A model generated the notes under the pieces. It worked only from the letters and a program-made list of their open reading frames with translations, ran no database searches and was not told where the DNA came from. From Telopea speciosissima (Eukaryota > Streptophyta > Magnoliopsida > Proteales > Proteaceae), in the NCBI RefSeq assembly GCF_018873765.1, contig NC_057924.1:24485542-24549541 (forward strand): a stretch of 64,000 bases of DNA, read 5' to 3'. A program made the position numbers and the translations under genes. This document shows, one piece after another, positions 1 to 10,498 of the stretch (the stretch's first letter is position 1; each line of letters begins with the position of its first letter).

Positions 1-342
1 ACCGAGCTCACCAAACAGAGACTGGAGCTAGGTCAACTCAGCACAGGCATCGGCAACAGCCTTATATTTTGATTCAGTGGATGATCGGGCAACTGTCTTT
101 TGTTTCTTCGAAGCCCAAGAGATCAAATTCGAGCCCATATAGATTGCATATCCACCTGTGGATTTTCGATCATCACCATCACCCGCCCAATCGGCATCAG
201 TGAACGCCTGAAGATCCTGAGAAGAAGATTTTGTGATATGAAGGCCATATTTAATAGTGTGTTTGAGGTAGCGTAGAATCCGTTTCACCATGGACCAATG
301 GTCTTCAATTGGGTTGTGCATGAACTGGCACACCCGATTCAT
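1..342 (-). pseudogene. copia RNase H domain (fragment)
   Basis: C-terminal RNase H of the copia polyprotein, which removes the RNA strand during reverse transcription. Visible landmarks are the DADWAGD motif with its first catalytic Asp, the RKSTGGY segment, WASKKQ and SSTESKY with the catalytic Glu, in the usual order. The upstream portion reads HWSMVKRILRYLKHT, the standard connection between RT and RNase H. The frame is open over about 104 codons and is cut by the window start. The parent element is decayed, so this is annotated as a remnant. Confidence 0.9.
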
Positions 343-1240
343 TGAGAAGGCTACATCAGGACGAGTAAGGGTAATATACTAAAGTGCACCAACGATAGAC
401 CTGTACTAAGTTGGATCTGAGAGTGCGACACCCCCTGCAGAGGAGGCTTTAATGGTGGTGGCCATTAGTGTGAGAACTGGTTTGCAGTCAGCCATGTCAG
501 CTCGTTGTAGGAGATCTGTAATGTAACGGGTTTGAGACAGAATAACCCCATCTGGCTAGTATGTGGCCTCAATACCCAGAAAGAAACTCAAGCGATCAAG
601 ATCCTTGATGGAGAACTCCGAAGCAAGCTGTTGGAGTAGAGTAGTGATGTGGGCAGGCTGGTTCCCTATAACCAGTATGTCATCTACATAGACCAGAGCA
701 TAAGTTGTCGTGTGGCCCTGTTTTTATATGAATAAAGATGGATCAGTCTGTGATGCCCAAAAACCAGATCCAAGTTAAAACCGAGAGAGACGGCTGAACC
801 AAGCCCGGGGGGCCTGTTTAAGCCCATATAAAGACTTGTGCAATTTGCAGACATGGTTAGGCTGATTGGAATCTTCAAAACCTTGATGTTGGGCCATGTA
901 TACTTCTTCATTAAGAATGCCATGTAGAAAGGCATTTTGAACATCAAGCTAACTAACGGCCCAACCATTGGATATAGCCATGGTGAGGACAGTCCAAATT
1001 GTCGTGGACTTTATAACTGAGCTAAAGGTTTCATCATAATTGAGGCCTTGCCGCTGGTGAAACCCTTTAGCAACAAGGCGAGCCTTATAACACTCGATCA
1101 TGCCATCTGCTTTCCGCTTAATCCTGTACACCCGTTTATAGCCAACCACATTGACATTAGTAGGAGGTGGTACTAAAGACGAAGTGCCATGCGTAATAGG
1201 GCTGTAAATTCTTCAGACATGGCCAATCTCCACTCAGGGT
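343..1240 (-). pseudogene. copia reverse transcriptase domain, frameshifted
   Basis: Reverse transcriptase of the copia element. The N-terminal part (949-1149) shows KARLVAKGFHQRQGLNYDET, the family's usual start. The middle (684-968) matches the DVKNAFLHG...YGLKQAPR region, but pieces of it are readable only by switching frame. The catalytic YVDDILVIG box is read at about 662-700, with both active-site Asp residues. At least two frame changes and an in-frame stop after WAVS at ~950 separate these pieces, so it is inactive as it stands. Confidence 0.88.
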
Positions 1241-1570
1241 CCTTAGCAGCCTGAGTATAACAAGTGGGTTCAGTAGGGTGAGGTGGTGAGGTTGAAGAAG
1301 GAGAAATAAGGGTATGTAAGGCGATGGAGGGGTCATTATAAAGGTCACTTAGAAGGCGAGTACGGAGTGGAGGTGGTTAGATGAAGATGGTGTGGGGGAC
1401 GAACTAGGTGAGGGAGATGTGGAGTCCATGTTAGATGGGGGAGAGGGGTAGGAGGTGGTGGTGGTGTGGTGGGTGGTAGCGTGGGGGTGGGAGGGGGTGG
1501 ATCTGGAAAAATGGTGAGGGGTGGGGAAACCCAAGATGGGGGTGAAGATGGGGAGGGGCGGTGTGTTGGC
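1241..1570 (-). other. Pro/Thr-rich linker between copia integrase and RT
   Basis: Low-complexity stretch coding mostly Pro, Thr, Ser and His on the minus strand, strongly strand-asymmetric (G-rich on plus). Copia polyproteins have a variable hydrophilic linker here, after the integrase segment reading ARHVGFDESHFPF (~1595-1630) and before RT. I see no domain in it. Confidence 0.6.
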
Positions 1571-2500
1571 TGCTTCCCGAAAAGGAAAGTGTGATTCATC
1601 AAACCCGACATGGCGAGCGATGTAAATTCACCTAGACTCAAGATGCATACAACGGTAACCATGGTGATGGTAACTATACCCTAGGAAGACACAAGGAGCA
1701 GACCTTGGATCCATTTTATGACTGTTGTAAGGTCTAAGAAAGGGAAAATAGAGACACCCAAAAACTTTAAGAAAATTGTAATCAGGTGCATGATTTGTGA
1801 CTAGTTGAAATGGGAAAACATTGCTAATGGTGGGAGAAGGCATCCGATTGATGAGGTACACTGCCGTTTCAAAGGCATAATCCCAATAAGCCTGTGGGAC
1901 AGAACCGTGGGCAAAGAGAGTGAGTCCAGTTTCAACAATGTGGCGATTGCGCCTTTCAACAGTGCCCTATTGTTCATGAGTATAAGGGCATGATATACGA
2001 TGATGGATGCCAAGAGTGGCAAAATAGGAGGTGAGGGAGCGGTACACCCCTCCCCAATCAGTTTGGACATTTTTAATTTGTCTAGAAAATTGTCATTCAA
2101 CAAGGGCTTGGAATTGCTTGAAAGTATTAAACGCAGCAGATTTAACTTTTAAGGGATAAAACGAAATAAACCTTGTAAAATTGTCCACAAAAATAATAAA
2201 ATAGCGATGTCCAAGAAAGGAAATAGTAGGGGTTGGTCCCCAAATGTCACTAAAAATCAAATCAAGAGGACAATTGCTATGACTATTTGTTTCACGAAGA
2301 GTTAAACGGAAAGATTTTCCAATCTGGTAGGCGAAGCACAAGTGAGGCGATGAAGGAAGCTTGATATCACGAAGCATGAGTCGAAGAGAATGATCATTGG
2401 GATGGCCAAGCCGTTGATGCCAACGATCATAAGATGTGAGATGTGCAAGGTGGGTTGATGGAGGAGATGGCTAGATCGACGGTAGATAGTAGAGACCATT
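1571..2500 (-). pseudogene. copia integrase domain with in-frame stops
   Basis: The integrase inserts the cDNA into host DNA. The core shows SDIWGP (first Asp), VQTDWGG (second Asp) and GTVERRNRH (Glu), which together form the DD35E triad, followed by VFGCLYFPF and VFLGYSYHHHGYR near the C-terminus, all in copia order. Stops interrupt it before QFSRQIK, before GTVER and after MHLESR. The zinc-binding region upstream (2300-2500) is degraded: only part of the LGHPND...C..C pattern remains in shifted frames. Confidence 0.88.
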
Positions 2501-2570
2501 GTGACTAGGCCCCGTAAGCAGAATTTGATTGGATGTCGGATCCTTCACATTGAAATGAGAGGCATGAAAT

Positions 2571-2850
2571 TCAAAAAAACATGTTATTGTCAGAAGTAAA
2601 TTTATGAACATAAAGCAAAGAAGTAGTAAGAGATGGAACATGCAAAATATTAGAAAGAACTAAAGGACGAGAGGTGGAAGGGAGAGAGGCAAACCCAACA
2701 TGTGAAATAGGGACATAATTACCATCACCAACCATGAGACTATTCTTACCATTGTACGGAGCATAAGAGGACAAAGACTGCATATCAGGCATTGCATGAT
2801 GTGTAGTGCCAATATCGGGAAGCCAATGGTGAAGGCCGGATGGTATAGGT
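2571..2850 (-). pseudogene. copia aspartic protease domain
   Basis: Retropepsin that would cut the copia polyprotein. The active site reads WLPDIGTTHHAM, where the family usually has D[ST]GA; the catalytic Asp is kept but the next residue is Ile. Downstream, LMVGDGNYVPI and LSNILHVPSL are the standard flap and C-terminal segments. The frame stays open for about 80 codons and then decays towards integrase. Confidence 0.82.
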
Positions 2851-2861
2851 GCCGGTGGGGG

Positions 2862-3878
2862 TTAGGTGTAATGGGGCTGATTCGGTTGAGGGTAGTGGGG
2901 CTGATTCGGTTGGTAAGGGTATTGCATGGGTGGATTGGGCAGCAATGGGGGTTGATTTGCAGTTAGATAGGCGAAAGGTTGTGTGTATAACGAATTGGTA
3001 GAGGGGAAAGCAGGTTGGGTGGATTGGCCAAGCTGTTTGTTGCGATAATAGCACGTCAGGGCTTGATGATTGATCCGACCACAGATCGTACAAGGACTGT
3101 GGGCATAAGCATTAAAATGCCCAAATCCACTAGGGTCATTTGGAGCACCATGGCCTCCCCTACCACAACCATGACCAGTGGAAGAGCCACGGCCGTAAGG
3201 GTGAGAGGGAGGGCCACGAGATTGTTGAGCAATGTTGGCAATTGCATTGGCAGTTGGATCTGGCACGGCTTGGCGAGATGCAATGAGATACTCATGGCTG
3301 AGGAGCAGCCCATGAAGTTTAGTTTAGGAGATTGGTTCCCTGCAATCCATCACTGCAGAGACCACAGATTCAAACTCGGGACGCAGTGCACGAAAGATGT
3401 GTATGTTCAAATCCTCCGTGGGGAGGGGTTTGCCTGCAGCACTAAGCTCATCAGAAAGAGCCTTGGCCCAATGGAGAAACTGAGTGACATTCTCCTCGTG
3501 TTTTTGTACAAGGTTCTGAAGGGCCACATTGAGGGAGAGGATTCGTGTGGTAGAGGCAGAACTGAAGGCTGCATGAAGAGCATCCCATATTTCTTTATTT
3601 GTTTCACACCCAACGGCGAGAGGCATCTCTTCATCAGAAAGAGAAAAGATGATAATACTCATTATGGAAGCATCCTTTTCATGCCAGGCATCAACCTTGG
3701 TTGCATCAGTAGGGCATGGATTAGAACCATCAACATATCCATAAAGTCTTTGGCCTTTGAGGTAAGGGACTATTTGAGTCTTCCAATAAACATAATTTTT
3801 TTGTGCTAACTTATAAGATAGGATTTGACTAAGGGAGGGAGTATGAGATGGAGAGGAGGGAGGAGAGGCCATGGCCAA
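2862..3878 (-). pseudogene. copia gag with CCHC zinc knuckle
   Basis: Capsid protein of the element. It starts at the minus-strand ATG near 3878 (MAMASPPSSPSHTPSL). The N-terminal capsid region contains NYVYWKTQIVPYLKGQ and VTQFLHWAKALSDEL, typical of the copia gag/UBN2 fold. After a frame change near 3320-3260 comes a Gly/Arg/His-rich stretch and a perfect C-x2-C-x4-H-x4-C knuckle (CTICGRINHQALTC, 3051-3092) that binds the RNA. A Pro/Gln-rich tail follows. The frame change splits capsid from knuckle. Confidence 0.88.
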
Positions 3879-3931
3879 AGAAATTCGTTGGGGAGGGAGG
3901 GGGGATCGATTTTTGTCCTTTGGAGCTTAGT

Positions 3932-3945
3932 GGCTCATGATACCA
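3932..3945 (-). other. primer binding site, initiator-tRNA-Met type
   Basis: On the minus strand the sequence TGGTATCATGAGCC directly follows the presumed LTR end. Copia elements usually have TGGTATCAGAGC here, complementary to the 3' end of initiator tRNA-Met; this is a variant, with ATGAG for AGAG. Confidence 0.7.
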
Positions 3946-3948
3946 TAT

Positions 3949-4283
3949 TGGATTGTAAATTTGATATTATTGCCTTAAGCTTTGGAGATTACATGAGTGT
4001 ACATATATATAGGTGAGGTGAAAGGAATCCACAAGATTGGAAACTCAATCACCATTACCATATAGAGAGAGATGTGATTGAAAGAATAATGGGATTGAGA
4101 GAGATTACATACAATAATAGAAAGATAAATAATGGTAAGATAGGATTGCATGGGATTGCATGGGATTGCATGAGATTGCATGTAATGATGGTAAGTGTAG
4201 GATTGCATGTAATAATGGTAGGTGCCAAGATGCAAGGTTGTTATGACTGATACGTTATAATTCCCCCTACCTGTTATTGTATT
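3949..4283 (-). repeat. 5' LTR of the copia element (outer edge approximate)
   Basis: It lies immediately upstream of the primer site in element orientation. The inner edge is taken as the CA/TG at 3949. The minus strand carries a TATA-like CTATATATAT around 4005-4013, suitable for an LTR promoter. Four 10-bp units (GGATTGCATG type, 4143-4182) lie inside it. The outer edge is uncertain because the other LTR is outside the window. Confidence 0.55.
4143..4182. repeat. 10-bp tandem repeat, four units
   Basis: Four consecutive 10-bp units of the form GGATTGCATG (the last begins AGATT), with a fifth related GGATTGCATG at about 4200. It lies within the presumed copia LTR. Confidence 0.9.
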
Positions 4284-5590
4284 CAAAGTTATTATTCTAT
4301 GTTAGGTAGTCATGGGATCATCTCCATGGTTGCCCATGGGAAATCAATCAAAAGAAAATTATGGTATAATAAAATTTCACTAAATCAATCTCTTTTTTTC
4401 ATCCCATAAAAATTCGGGTAAAGACAAGAAGTAAAAGAACATCTCCTCCCATCACATGGAAAGAGATCAAGTCAGGTTTTCTTTCGCATCCCATGGATAA
4501 CAAAAATATAATTAACCACTAAGGAAATAATCAGACTTGCTAACCTGTTGAGCCTCAAGTGTTGCTCTTCCTCCAGATAGTAGTTCTTCCTCTACCAAAC
4601 ACACCAGGTTAAACAAACTTGAACCTTCTTTGGTTTAGCCAAGGTTCTCCAAGTCAATCCAAGGATCTCTTCAAATCTTCAAGAAAATTATAGATTTCCA
4701 AAACCCTAACTCTCAAACAATAGAACCAGAACAAGGAGAGAGAAGAGATCAGGAGGAGGGAGAGAGCGAGAGAGAATGATATTAACCCAAGGGGAGGGAG
4801 AGAATTTGGCTAGCTATGTTGGCCGGCTCCCCCCCCCCTCCTTTGTGTTTATATATGTGACACTCTAAAGAGCCCCACTTAGTAATCCCAATGAGAGTCT
4901 GGCTCGCTCTCACCTTCTTGACTTGAACCTGTTTAAACCTAGTGTGCTTCTAATTGGTGAAGAAGCAGAATCTTAAAGGGAATAATAAATTAATTAATTA
5001 TTTTCTATTTAATGGATAATTTAATTATTTCACCACATCCATTAAATTAAATTAACTAAATAATTAATTATTATATCCCAAAATTGCCCTTACATAATAA
5101 TAACACATTTTGTACCAACCCTCTACTAATCAACATCATTATGGAATCTAGGGCATGTACAGTGCCAAATCTCATTCCATAGTACATGTCCATATCAGAG
5201 CGTCTGTGTACGTGATCAAAACTAGCAAAACACGATCAAACATTTTTAATCAAAACATACATATAATCTATCATTTTATGTGAAAATAAGTTTTGCAAAA
5301 ACTATTTCCAAAATGATTCTAGATCTAGATTCTGATCCGACCATCTACAGATAATCTCTATCTTGATGTTCCTCAATTGGGTGGTGTAGACCATGGTGAG
5401 TAACTCTTCACAATTCTATGATTAGGCCATTTGGAATCAAATTTGGCTATTTACCTTTTGACTAGGGATTTAGCCTCGCCTTTTGGGTCCTAGGCCCTCA
5501 TCCTAGGTGGCGACTCTTGACATGTATTTCCCATTCCCTGTCGCTGTCGGAGAAATTTTAGGTTATTGTACCTACAACGATTTGTTTGAT
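4284..5590. other. non-coding spacer, AT-rich, possibly old LTR debris
   Basis: No supported gene. It contains purine-rich AGAGAG stretches (4730-4800), a C-run (4831-4840) and an AT-rich block (4985-5075). The sequence starting TGTTGAGCCTCAAG (~4546) resembles an LTR start, but I found no partner or target duplication. Confidence 0.5.
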
Positions 5591-5599
5591 CAGACTTCT

Positions 5600-6422
5600 T
5601 GTGAGGCTGGATTGAACTCTGTTATATTAACCAATAATCAGTTTAGTTTTGTGGCTATGAATCTTAAGGGTATAGGAGGTAGGGTTCAAACAAAGGCAAG
5701 GGGATTGCTCCAAGATCTCTAAGGAGTAGTGTTATTGGGGTGCAAATCCATAAAAATGTGGACATATTCTCGAGAGTTGGTTATGTTTTTTATAAATTAG
5801 AAACAAACAAAAAACATTGAATGTTTGTTAGGTGGTTTTCATTATAAGAGAACCCCCTTTAGTTCATCAGGTTGATAATGGTGCTTTCTGACAGAATTGG
5901 AGCCCTCCGCCCCCATTTTCCTCAAATTGAACTCCGACATAGCGCTCCCAATTGATTCTACAGCAGGGGGGATTGGGTATATTATTCGCGATCAATTGGG
6001 CTCCCCTATTCTTGCCACGGTACCTAAACCAATCACTTGCTCAGATTGCCTTTCTAGAGAAGCTGAAGCCTTGAGAGCAGGATTAGTTGAGGCCGCTAAC
6101 CTTCATATTTCTTAGGTTATGATGGAATCTAACAACTCCCTCATTGGCTTCCTTAATGATCCTTTCCTCCCCCTCCCCTATCTTGAGAGACATTGTATCT
6201 GATATCCGTGCACTCGCAGATTCCTTCTCTCAATGTTCCTTCTCCCACATTTCTAGAGATGCTAACTCCTTAGCAGACACTCCAGCTAGGATGGCCTTGT
6301 CCAAAGCATGTAAGACAACCTGGCCACTTTCTACTCCCTGGCTTCATCACCTACGTACTGAAGAAGCCTTGTGCTATTCACGCAATCAATAAATTTTCTT
6401 CTTACCAAAAAAAAAAAAAAAA
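5600..6422 (+). mobile_element. LINE 3' fragment with poly(A), 5'-truncated
   Basis: Only the 3' end of a plant L1-type LINE is present: an RNase H domain (5897-6350) followed by a short 3' UTR and a 16-A tail (6407-6422). Severe 5' truncation is usual for LINE copies. The 5' edge is approximate, and I could not identify a target-site duplication. Confidence 0.75.
5897..6350 (+). pseudogene. LINE type-1 RNase H domain, frameshifted
   Basis: RNase H (RVT_3 type) found at the C-terminus of many plant LINE ORF2 proteins. The first part reads LKLNSDIALP, where the catalytic Asp of the DGA motif is kept but Gly is replaced by Ile, then GGIGYIIRDQLGSPI and SREAEALRAGLVEA with the catalytic Glu. 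An in-frame stop follows at ~6116, then VMMESNNSLIGFLND. A frame change at ~6170 leads to SHISRDANSLADTPARMA, the last conserved block with its Asp. Confidence 0.82.
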
Positions 6423-6537
6423 CTTGGAAGGTACAATTAGATGGTTGTATATATTTAGCAAGACACTCTCTCCCATTGGCCCAGACACTAATGTAGAGAC
6501 CATGCGACCAAGCAGAGATCTCTTGTTTTATTACCAT

Positions 6538-7012
6538 TAAAATACACATACCCCTCCCCCCCCCTATAATGCACCCAATATTCCTCATGCCCCCCTAAGG
6601 TTCTGACAAGTCCACAGGCACCCCCTGAAAATTCAACGTAGCACCTCTACTTTTCAACCAAAAGCCACTTAAGTCCATTTTAGGCATTAAATGCTAAAAA
6701 CTGACCAAACTACCCTTTCTTCTATCTTTTCTAAAATTTGAAAAGATCTAATTGCCCTGACCTATTTGTTCATTATTTGGAAAGACCTTTTTACCCTAAT
6801 CTAATTTGAAAATACCCTTTTCCCCTTTCCCTTTTGTGATCGAACTCCCTCAACCCTAATTTCCCTTTCCCTTTCTGATCCGATCTTCAAACCCCTCCTG
6901 CAACCATTCTTCTGCTATGAACTCTAAATTTATGTCGAATTCGACTGGAGGCCTTACGACCCAGATGAAATTCCCTGAGAGTGAAGCTCCCTCATCATCC
7001 TATCCTGCAAAT
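6538..7012 (+). repeat. left terminal inverted repeat (~475 bp)
   Basis: Matches the reverse complement of 18762-18902 (outer part) and 7684-8008 (inner part). Shared landmarks include TATAATGCACCC at the outside, GACCAAACTACCCTTTC in the middle, and CTCATCATCCTATCCTGCAA at the inner edge. The inner ~40 bp is antisense to exon 2 of the captured phosphatase gene. Confidence 0.88.
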
Positions 7013-7266
7013 TGATCATAAATTGCGTGACCTTGTGACTGTAGTAACTAAAAGAGATTTACACAATAATGGTGGACCTGATCCTGATGGTGATAGAAAT
7101 CCAAACTTCCACCATGAATTGAATTAATGGCACAGAAAATCAGGAAGAAATGCTAAAGAGATTCAGTTCAAAGCACAACTGCTAGGGTAATATTCCTTTG
7201 GAATCAAACTTCGAAACCTTCTCTTTTTCCCTCCTACTTGATGTCTCTACCCCTCGACTCTCCCAT

Positions 7267-7274
7267 TATAAATA
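7267..7274 (+). promoter_or_regulatory. TATA box of captured gene fragment
   Basis: TATAAATA lies about 90 bp upstream of the ATG at 7360, followed by a pyrimidine-rich leader (CTCTTCAATCTCC). It looks like the original core promoter and 5' UTR, picked up together with the coding fragment. Confidence 0.55.
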
Positions 7275-7359
7275 CCCATTCTCTTCAATCTCCAATTCCA
7301 TCAGATAATACCTTGTGACTCTTTGGATATTCTTTGTAATCATTTTCTTGTCTTCAACA

Positions 7360-7725
7360 ATGGCTGAAATTGTGGTGGTTTTTGATTTTGACAAAACGAT
7401 TATCAACTGTAATAGCGATAATTGGGTGGTCGACGATTTGGGTTTTACCCCAGATGTTCAATGAGCTTTTGCCTACAATGCCTTGGAACTCTCTCATGGT
7501 TTGTTTCAGCTTTCCTTATTTTTAAGTTGTTTTTTTTCTGGGTTTTTTGCTGTTTTGAAAGCTTTTCCCACCCATTTTGATATTGTTCTTGGTCACTGCA
7601 TTCTAATAGAATTTTTTTCATTCTTCCCTGATGTTTCGATTCAATAAATTTCAACAGGCTTAATTGCTTCTTGGGCTGTTGAAATTTGCAGGATAGGATG
7701 ATGAGGGAGCTTCACTCTCAGGGGA
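7360..7725 (+). pseudogene. captured fragment of a HAD-superfamily phosphatase gene (PECP1/PS2-like)
   Basis: The fragment starts with ATG at 7360 and reads VVVFDFDKTII, the DxDxT nucleophile motif of HAD phosphatases, then NSDNWVVDDLGFT. A small frameshift follows at ~7453, after which the frame gives MFNELLPTMPWNSLM. A GT-AG intron (7499-7691) leads to exon 2 reading DRMMRELHSQG. This order is that of the plant phosphoethanolamine/phosphocholine phosphatase family (PECP1, PS2). Only the N-terminal ~60 codons are present, so no catalytic protein results. Its retained intron shows DNA-level capture, not retroposition. The family match is from memory of the motif pattern. Confidence 0.8.
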
Positions 7726-8008
7726 TTTCTTTTGGGTCGTAAAGCCTTCGTTCGAATTTGACATAAATTTAGAGTTCACAACAGAAGAATGGTTGCTGGA
7801 GGGGTTTGAAGATCGGATCAAAAAGGGAAAGGGCAATTAGGGTTGAGGGAGTTTGATCGTGAAAGGGAAAGGGGAAAAAGGTATTTTCAAATTAGGTTAG
7901 GGAAAAAAGGTCTTTCCAAATAATGAACAAATAGGTCAGGGCAATTAGGTCTTTTCAAATTTTAGAAAAGATGGAAGAAAGGGTAGTTTGGTCAGTTTTT
8001 AGCATTTA
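7684..8008 (-). repeat. right terminal inverted repeat, inner part
   Basis: Reverse complement of about 6690-7012. It continues at 18762 on the far side of the inserted Harbinger element: the break is at a TTA that is duplicated (8006-8008 and 18759-18761). Confidence 0.88.
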
Positions 8009-8032
8009 GAACCCGTTTGGTAACACTTTTGT
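8006..8032 (+). repeat. PIF/Harbinger left TIR with TTA target duplication
   Basis: TTA (8006-8008) is followed by GAACCCGTTTGGTAACAC, which pairs with the reverse complement of the right end. The match decays after about 25 bp. Confidence 0.88.
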
Positions 8033-8609
8033 TTCTTGTTTTTGGCTTTTTTCTATGCTACTGGCACAGAAAAACGGAATCTACCATTTGGGTGCACCGG
8101 TCTATTTTTATGTGCCAATAAAACAAACTGACCAAAAAAAACACAAAAAACTCCTACTTACGAAACAAGGAAAACCTTGTTTCTTCACTTTTGAAATAGT
8201 TTGATTGAAACAAAAAAAAGAGGTTAGCAATAGTTGTGCTCAATAAAAAAAGAGGTCTCCACTTCTCACTCTCACATCTCCATCGAACTCGGGTAAGCCC
8301 AAAACTTCATCTTCTTCTTCTTCCTTTGCCCTAACCTAATTTTTTTCTTGCTGATTTATGAGATCTATCCTCTACCCTTTGATTTTGCAGAAACCCCATT
8401 GATCGTAAGCCCTAACTTCATCTTTTGTCTTCTTCTTCCTCTGCTATAGATCAAATCACCAGGTATGTCTGTCTATTTCTTCTCTTTTTCTATATATTTT
8501 TTTTTTTGGATTTCTGCATGTGCTTGAAATCTCAAAAACCCAATACTCGACGGACGACGAAATAATTCTGGCGATCCAAATGACGTCCATCATCACCCAA
8601 AATGATGTT

Positions 8610-9030
8610 TTCAAGCTCGATTATGAAAACCCCAAAATCCCTGAGGTTTCTGGTAGAGAACTCAAAACTCGCAATCTTCCTCTATTGATGCCATTTATCG
8701 CCATTAATATTAAAGATACCATGACCAAATAGATCTTCTAAGATTTCATAGTTTTGGAATCCCTTGCTGTATTTTCCAAAGTTGGTTCTGAGTAATTTGT
8801 TCGACGTTTCGAGGGTCTGTTGTGAAGAGGTCACTATTGGATGGACCGAGGAGACGAAAAATTTTATACTTGCGGGCAGCATCGGTGTAGTGATCGTAGA
8901 CTCTGTTGAAATAGAGTAGCAAGTGGAAGACGATGCCCATTACAGGAGCATACTGAGGGTGCTTCAGTGATTTACCCATGAAGAGGTTTTATCTTCACTA
9001 TTGCCGATAATAACTCCATCTCTGCAAGTA
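8610..9030 (-). pseudogene. captured cytochrome P450 N-terminal fragment (CYP704-like)
   Basis: On the minus strand, 8979 to ~8746 reads KSLKHPQYAPVMGIVFHLL, then YDHYTDAARKYKIFRLLGP and FTTDPRNVEQI. After a frame change it reads TNFGKYSKGFQNYEILEDLF, HGIFNINGDKWHQ, a stop, then RKIASFEFSTRNLRDFG. This is the conserved N-terminal third of a plant cytochrome P450 of the CYP704/CYP86-clan type, including the GDKW(R)xQR(K) helix-C region. The heme-binding part is absent. It lies inside the Harbinger element ahead of the Myb-like gene and in the opposite direction, so it is probably transduplicated host DNA. Confidence 0.78.
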
Positions 9031-9480
9031 ACTGATAGAGAAAAATCTCATAAATGGTAGGGAGCAAGGGAGAAATTCATGACATCAGCAAAACACATCT
9101 TTTGAATCATGGATTAGATTTCATAAATAGTATGGGCTATAAATATCATTTTTTTTGGGTATTGGATCTAGTATGGATGCCGATTGAACCCCAAGTATCA
9201 GCCCATACCAGTTCGCATGATGTGATCCAAATCGAATCGAATCGGCCAATCCGATTGTGTCTTAACTCTTGTCTCCCTCCCATGAAATGTCATATCTGTC
9301 CTTCTATTGTGGGAGGAGACAGATAGAAGAATATGAAATCACCCATTTGGTTGAACAAATCTTTGTTTTTAAAGATTGCTCATGAATTCTTTGTTGAACT
9401 GAGTCTGAATTCTCCTATTGTCTTGTAAACCATTTCTTACTGATTTTGACCTTAATTTGGTATGATAGTACATATGAAGA
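9031..9480. other. Harbinger 5' region without recognisable gene
   Basis: Between the P450 fragment and the Myb-like ORF. Open frames here have no recognisable motif. It may serve as leader or promoter of the Myb-like gene. Confidence 0.5.
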
Positions 9481-9513
9481 ATACAATGTGAACATTTGTT
9501 ATTTACAAGACAT

Positions 9514-10498
9514 ATGGCTAGTGGTAGCATTGACAATGTCAAATGGACACAAGTTGAGTTAAAAATTTTCACTGAATTCATGATTGATAATGTGAAACGC
9601 GGGAATAAGACTGCTAGTATGTTCAAAAAAACTGGTTGGAATGACATCAAAGCCCGTATGGAGAATTATCTGGGGCGTGTCATTTCGAAGGAACAATTGC
9701 GTAACAAGATTTACAAACAGCGGACAGAATACAGTAACTTCAAGAAGCTACTGGATACAACGGGTTTTGGTTGGAATTCTACAACCAGGACAGCCACAGT
9801 TGATGATGAGTTAGCCTGGGATAGAGCAATACAGGTAAACATATATAGACATTATTTACGAAAAATTTGGATATAAATAATCATCTACAGTATTAATTAA
9901 TTATAATTAATTATGTAATTAATCTTATTATTGTTATTATATTTTTCAGGCAAATCCAACATGGTCTAAATTTAAGAAAAATGGATTATCCTACTGGCCA
10001 GAGTTGTGTATCATCTTTGGAGACTCGTATGCATGAGGGAACATAGAATCGTGGTTGCACGATCCTATTATTGACATGACAGAGGGTAATGAAGATAATA
10101 TCGATAGAGTGTATACACCTCCCCCCACTGAGAGATTCCATGATGATATAGATGGTTCTGAGGAAAACGAGAACTCAAACAAAAAAGCCCGTGATAGTAC
10201 ACCGCCAGCCCGTAGGAAAAAGAGTCTGACTGGAGATGCAGTAACTTCATTGAACCAACTTGGTAAATATATGAATTGAAAAATGGAGAAAGCGACGAGT
10301 ACTTCTGCCACATCTCCAATTCGACGTGCTCGTGCTACATCAGAATATAGTGCTAGTGCTTGTCAAGCTATACTGGACAGCATTGATGATGTTCCTAAGG
10401 ACCAGTACATAAAGGCTATTCATCGTATGTGTGTTGATCCAGTATGGAGGAAGATCTTTAGAACAGCTAAACCTGAAAAAAAGGGCTTAGATACTTGA
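9514..10498 (+). pseudogene. PIF/Harbinger Myb/SANT-like accessory protein (two nonsense codons)
   Basis: The second protein of PIF/Harbinger elements, needed with the transposase for DNA binding and nuclear import. Exon 1 (9514-9834, ATG at 9514) carries a trihelix Myb/SANT-like domain: VKWTQVELKIFTEFM, TGWNDIKARM, SKEQLRNKIYKQRTEYSNF and the closing W in DDELAWDRAI. A GT-AG intron (9835-9949) leads to exon 2, which reads ANPTWSKFKKNGLSYWPEL. A stop (TGA) occurs in DSYA*GNIESW, and another at ~10277 before KMEKATS. A basic stretch (PPARRKKS) could be a nuclear localisation signal. The C-terminus is IHRMCVDPVWRKIF. Confidence 0.88.

Larger units (their letters stand above)
1..4283 (-). mobile_element. 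Ty1/copia LTR retrotransposon, decayed, 3' part outside window
   Basis: Read on the minus strand, the order is 5' LTR, primer site, gag with a CCHC knuckle, protease, integrase, proline-rich linker, reverse transcriptase, RNase H. Integrase before reverse transcriptase is the Ty1/copia order. The reading frame is broken by several stops and frame changes (for example at ~1570, ~1870, ~2000 and ~2100 and within RT), so no full polyprotein can be made. The 3' end with the second LTR lies left of the window, so LTR divergence and TSD cannot be checked here. Confidence 0.93.

Noticed and set aside
3015..3809. 264-codon plus-strand open frame
   Set aside because: It is antisense to copia gag, which has clear domain matches; the plus product has no recognisable motif.
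4546..5480. Solo LTR call for the TGTTGAGCC... block
   Set aside because: No matching CA end with a 5-bp target duplication could be found by eye.
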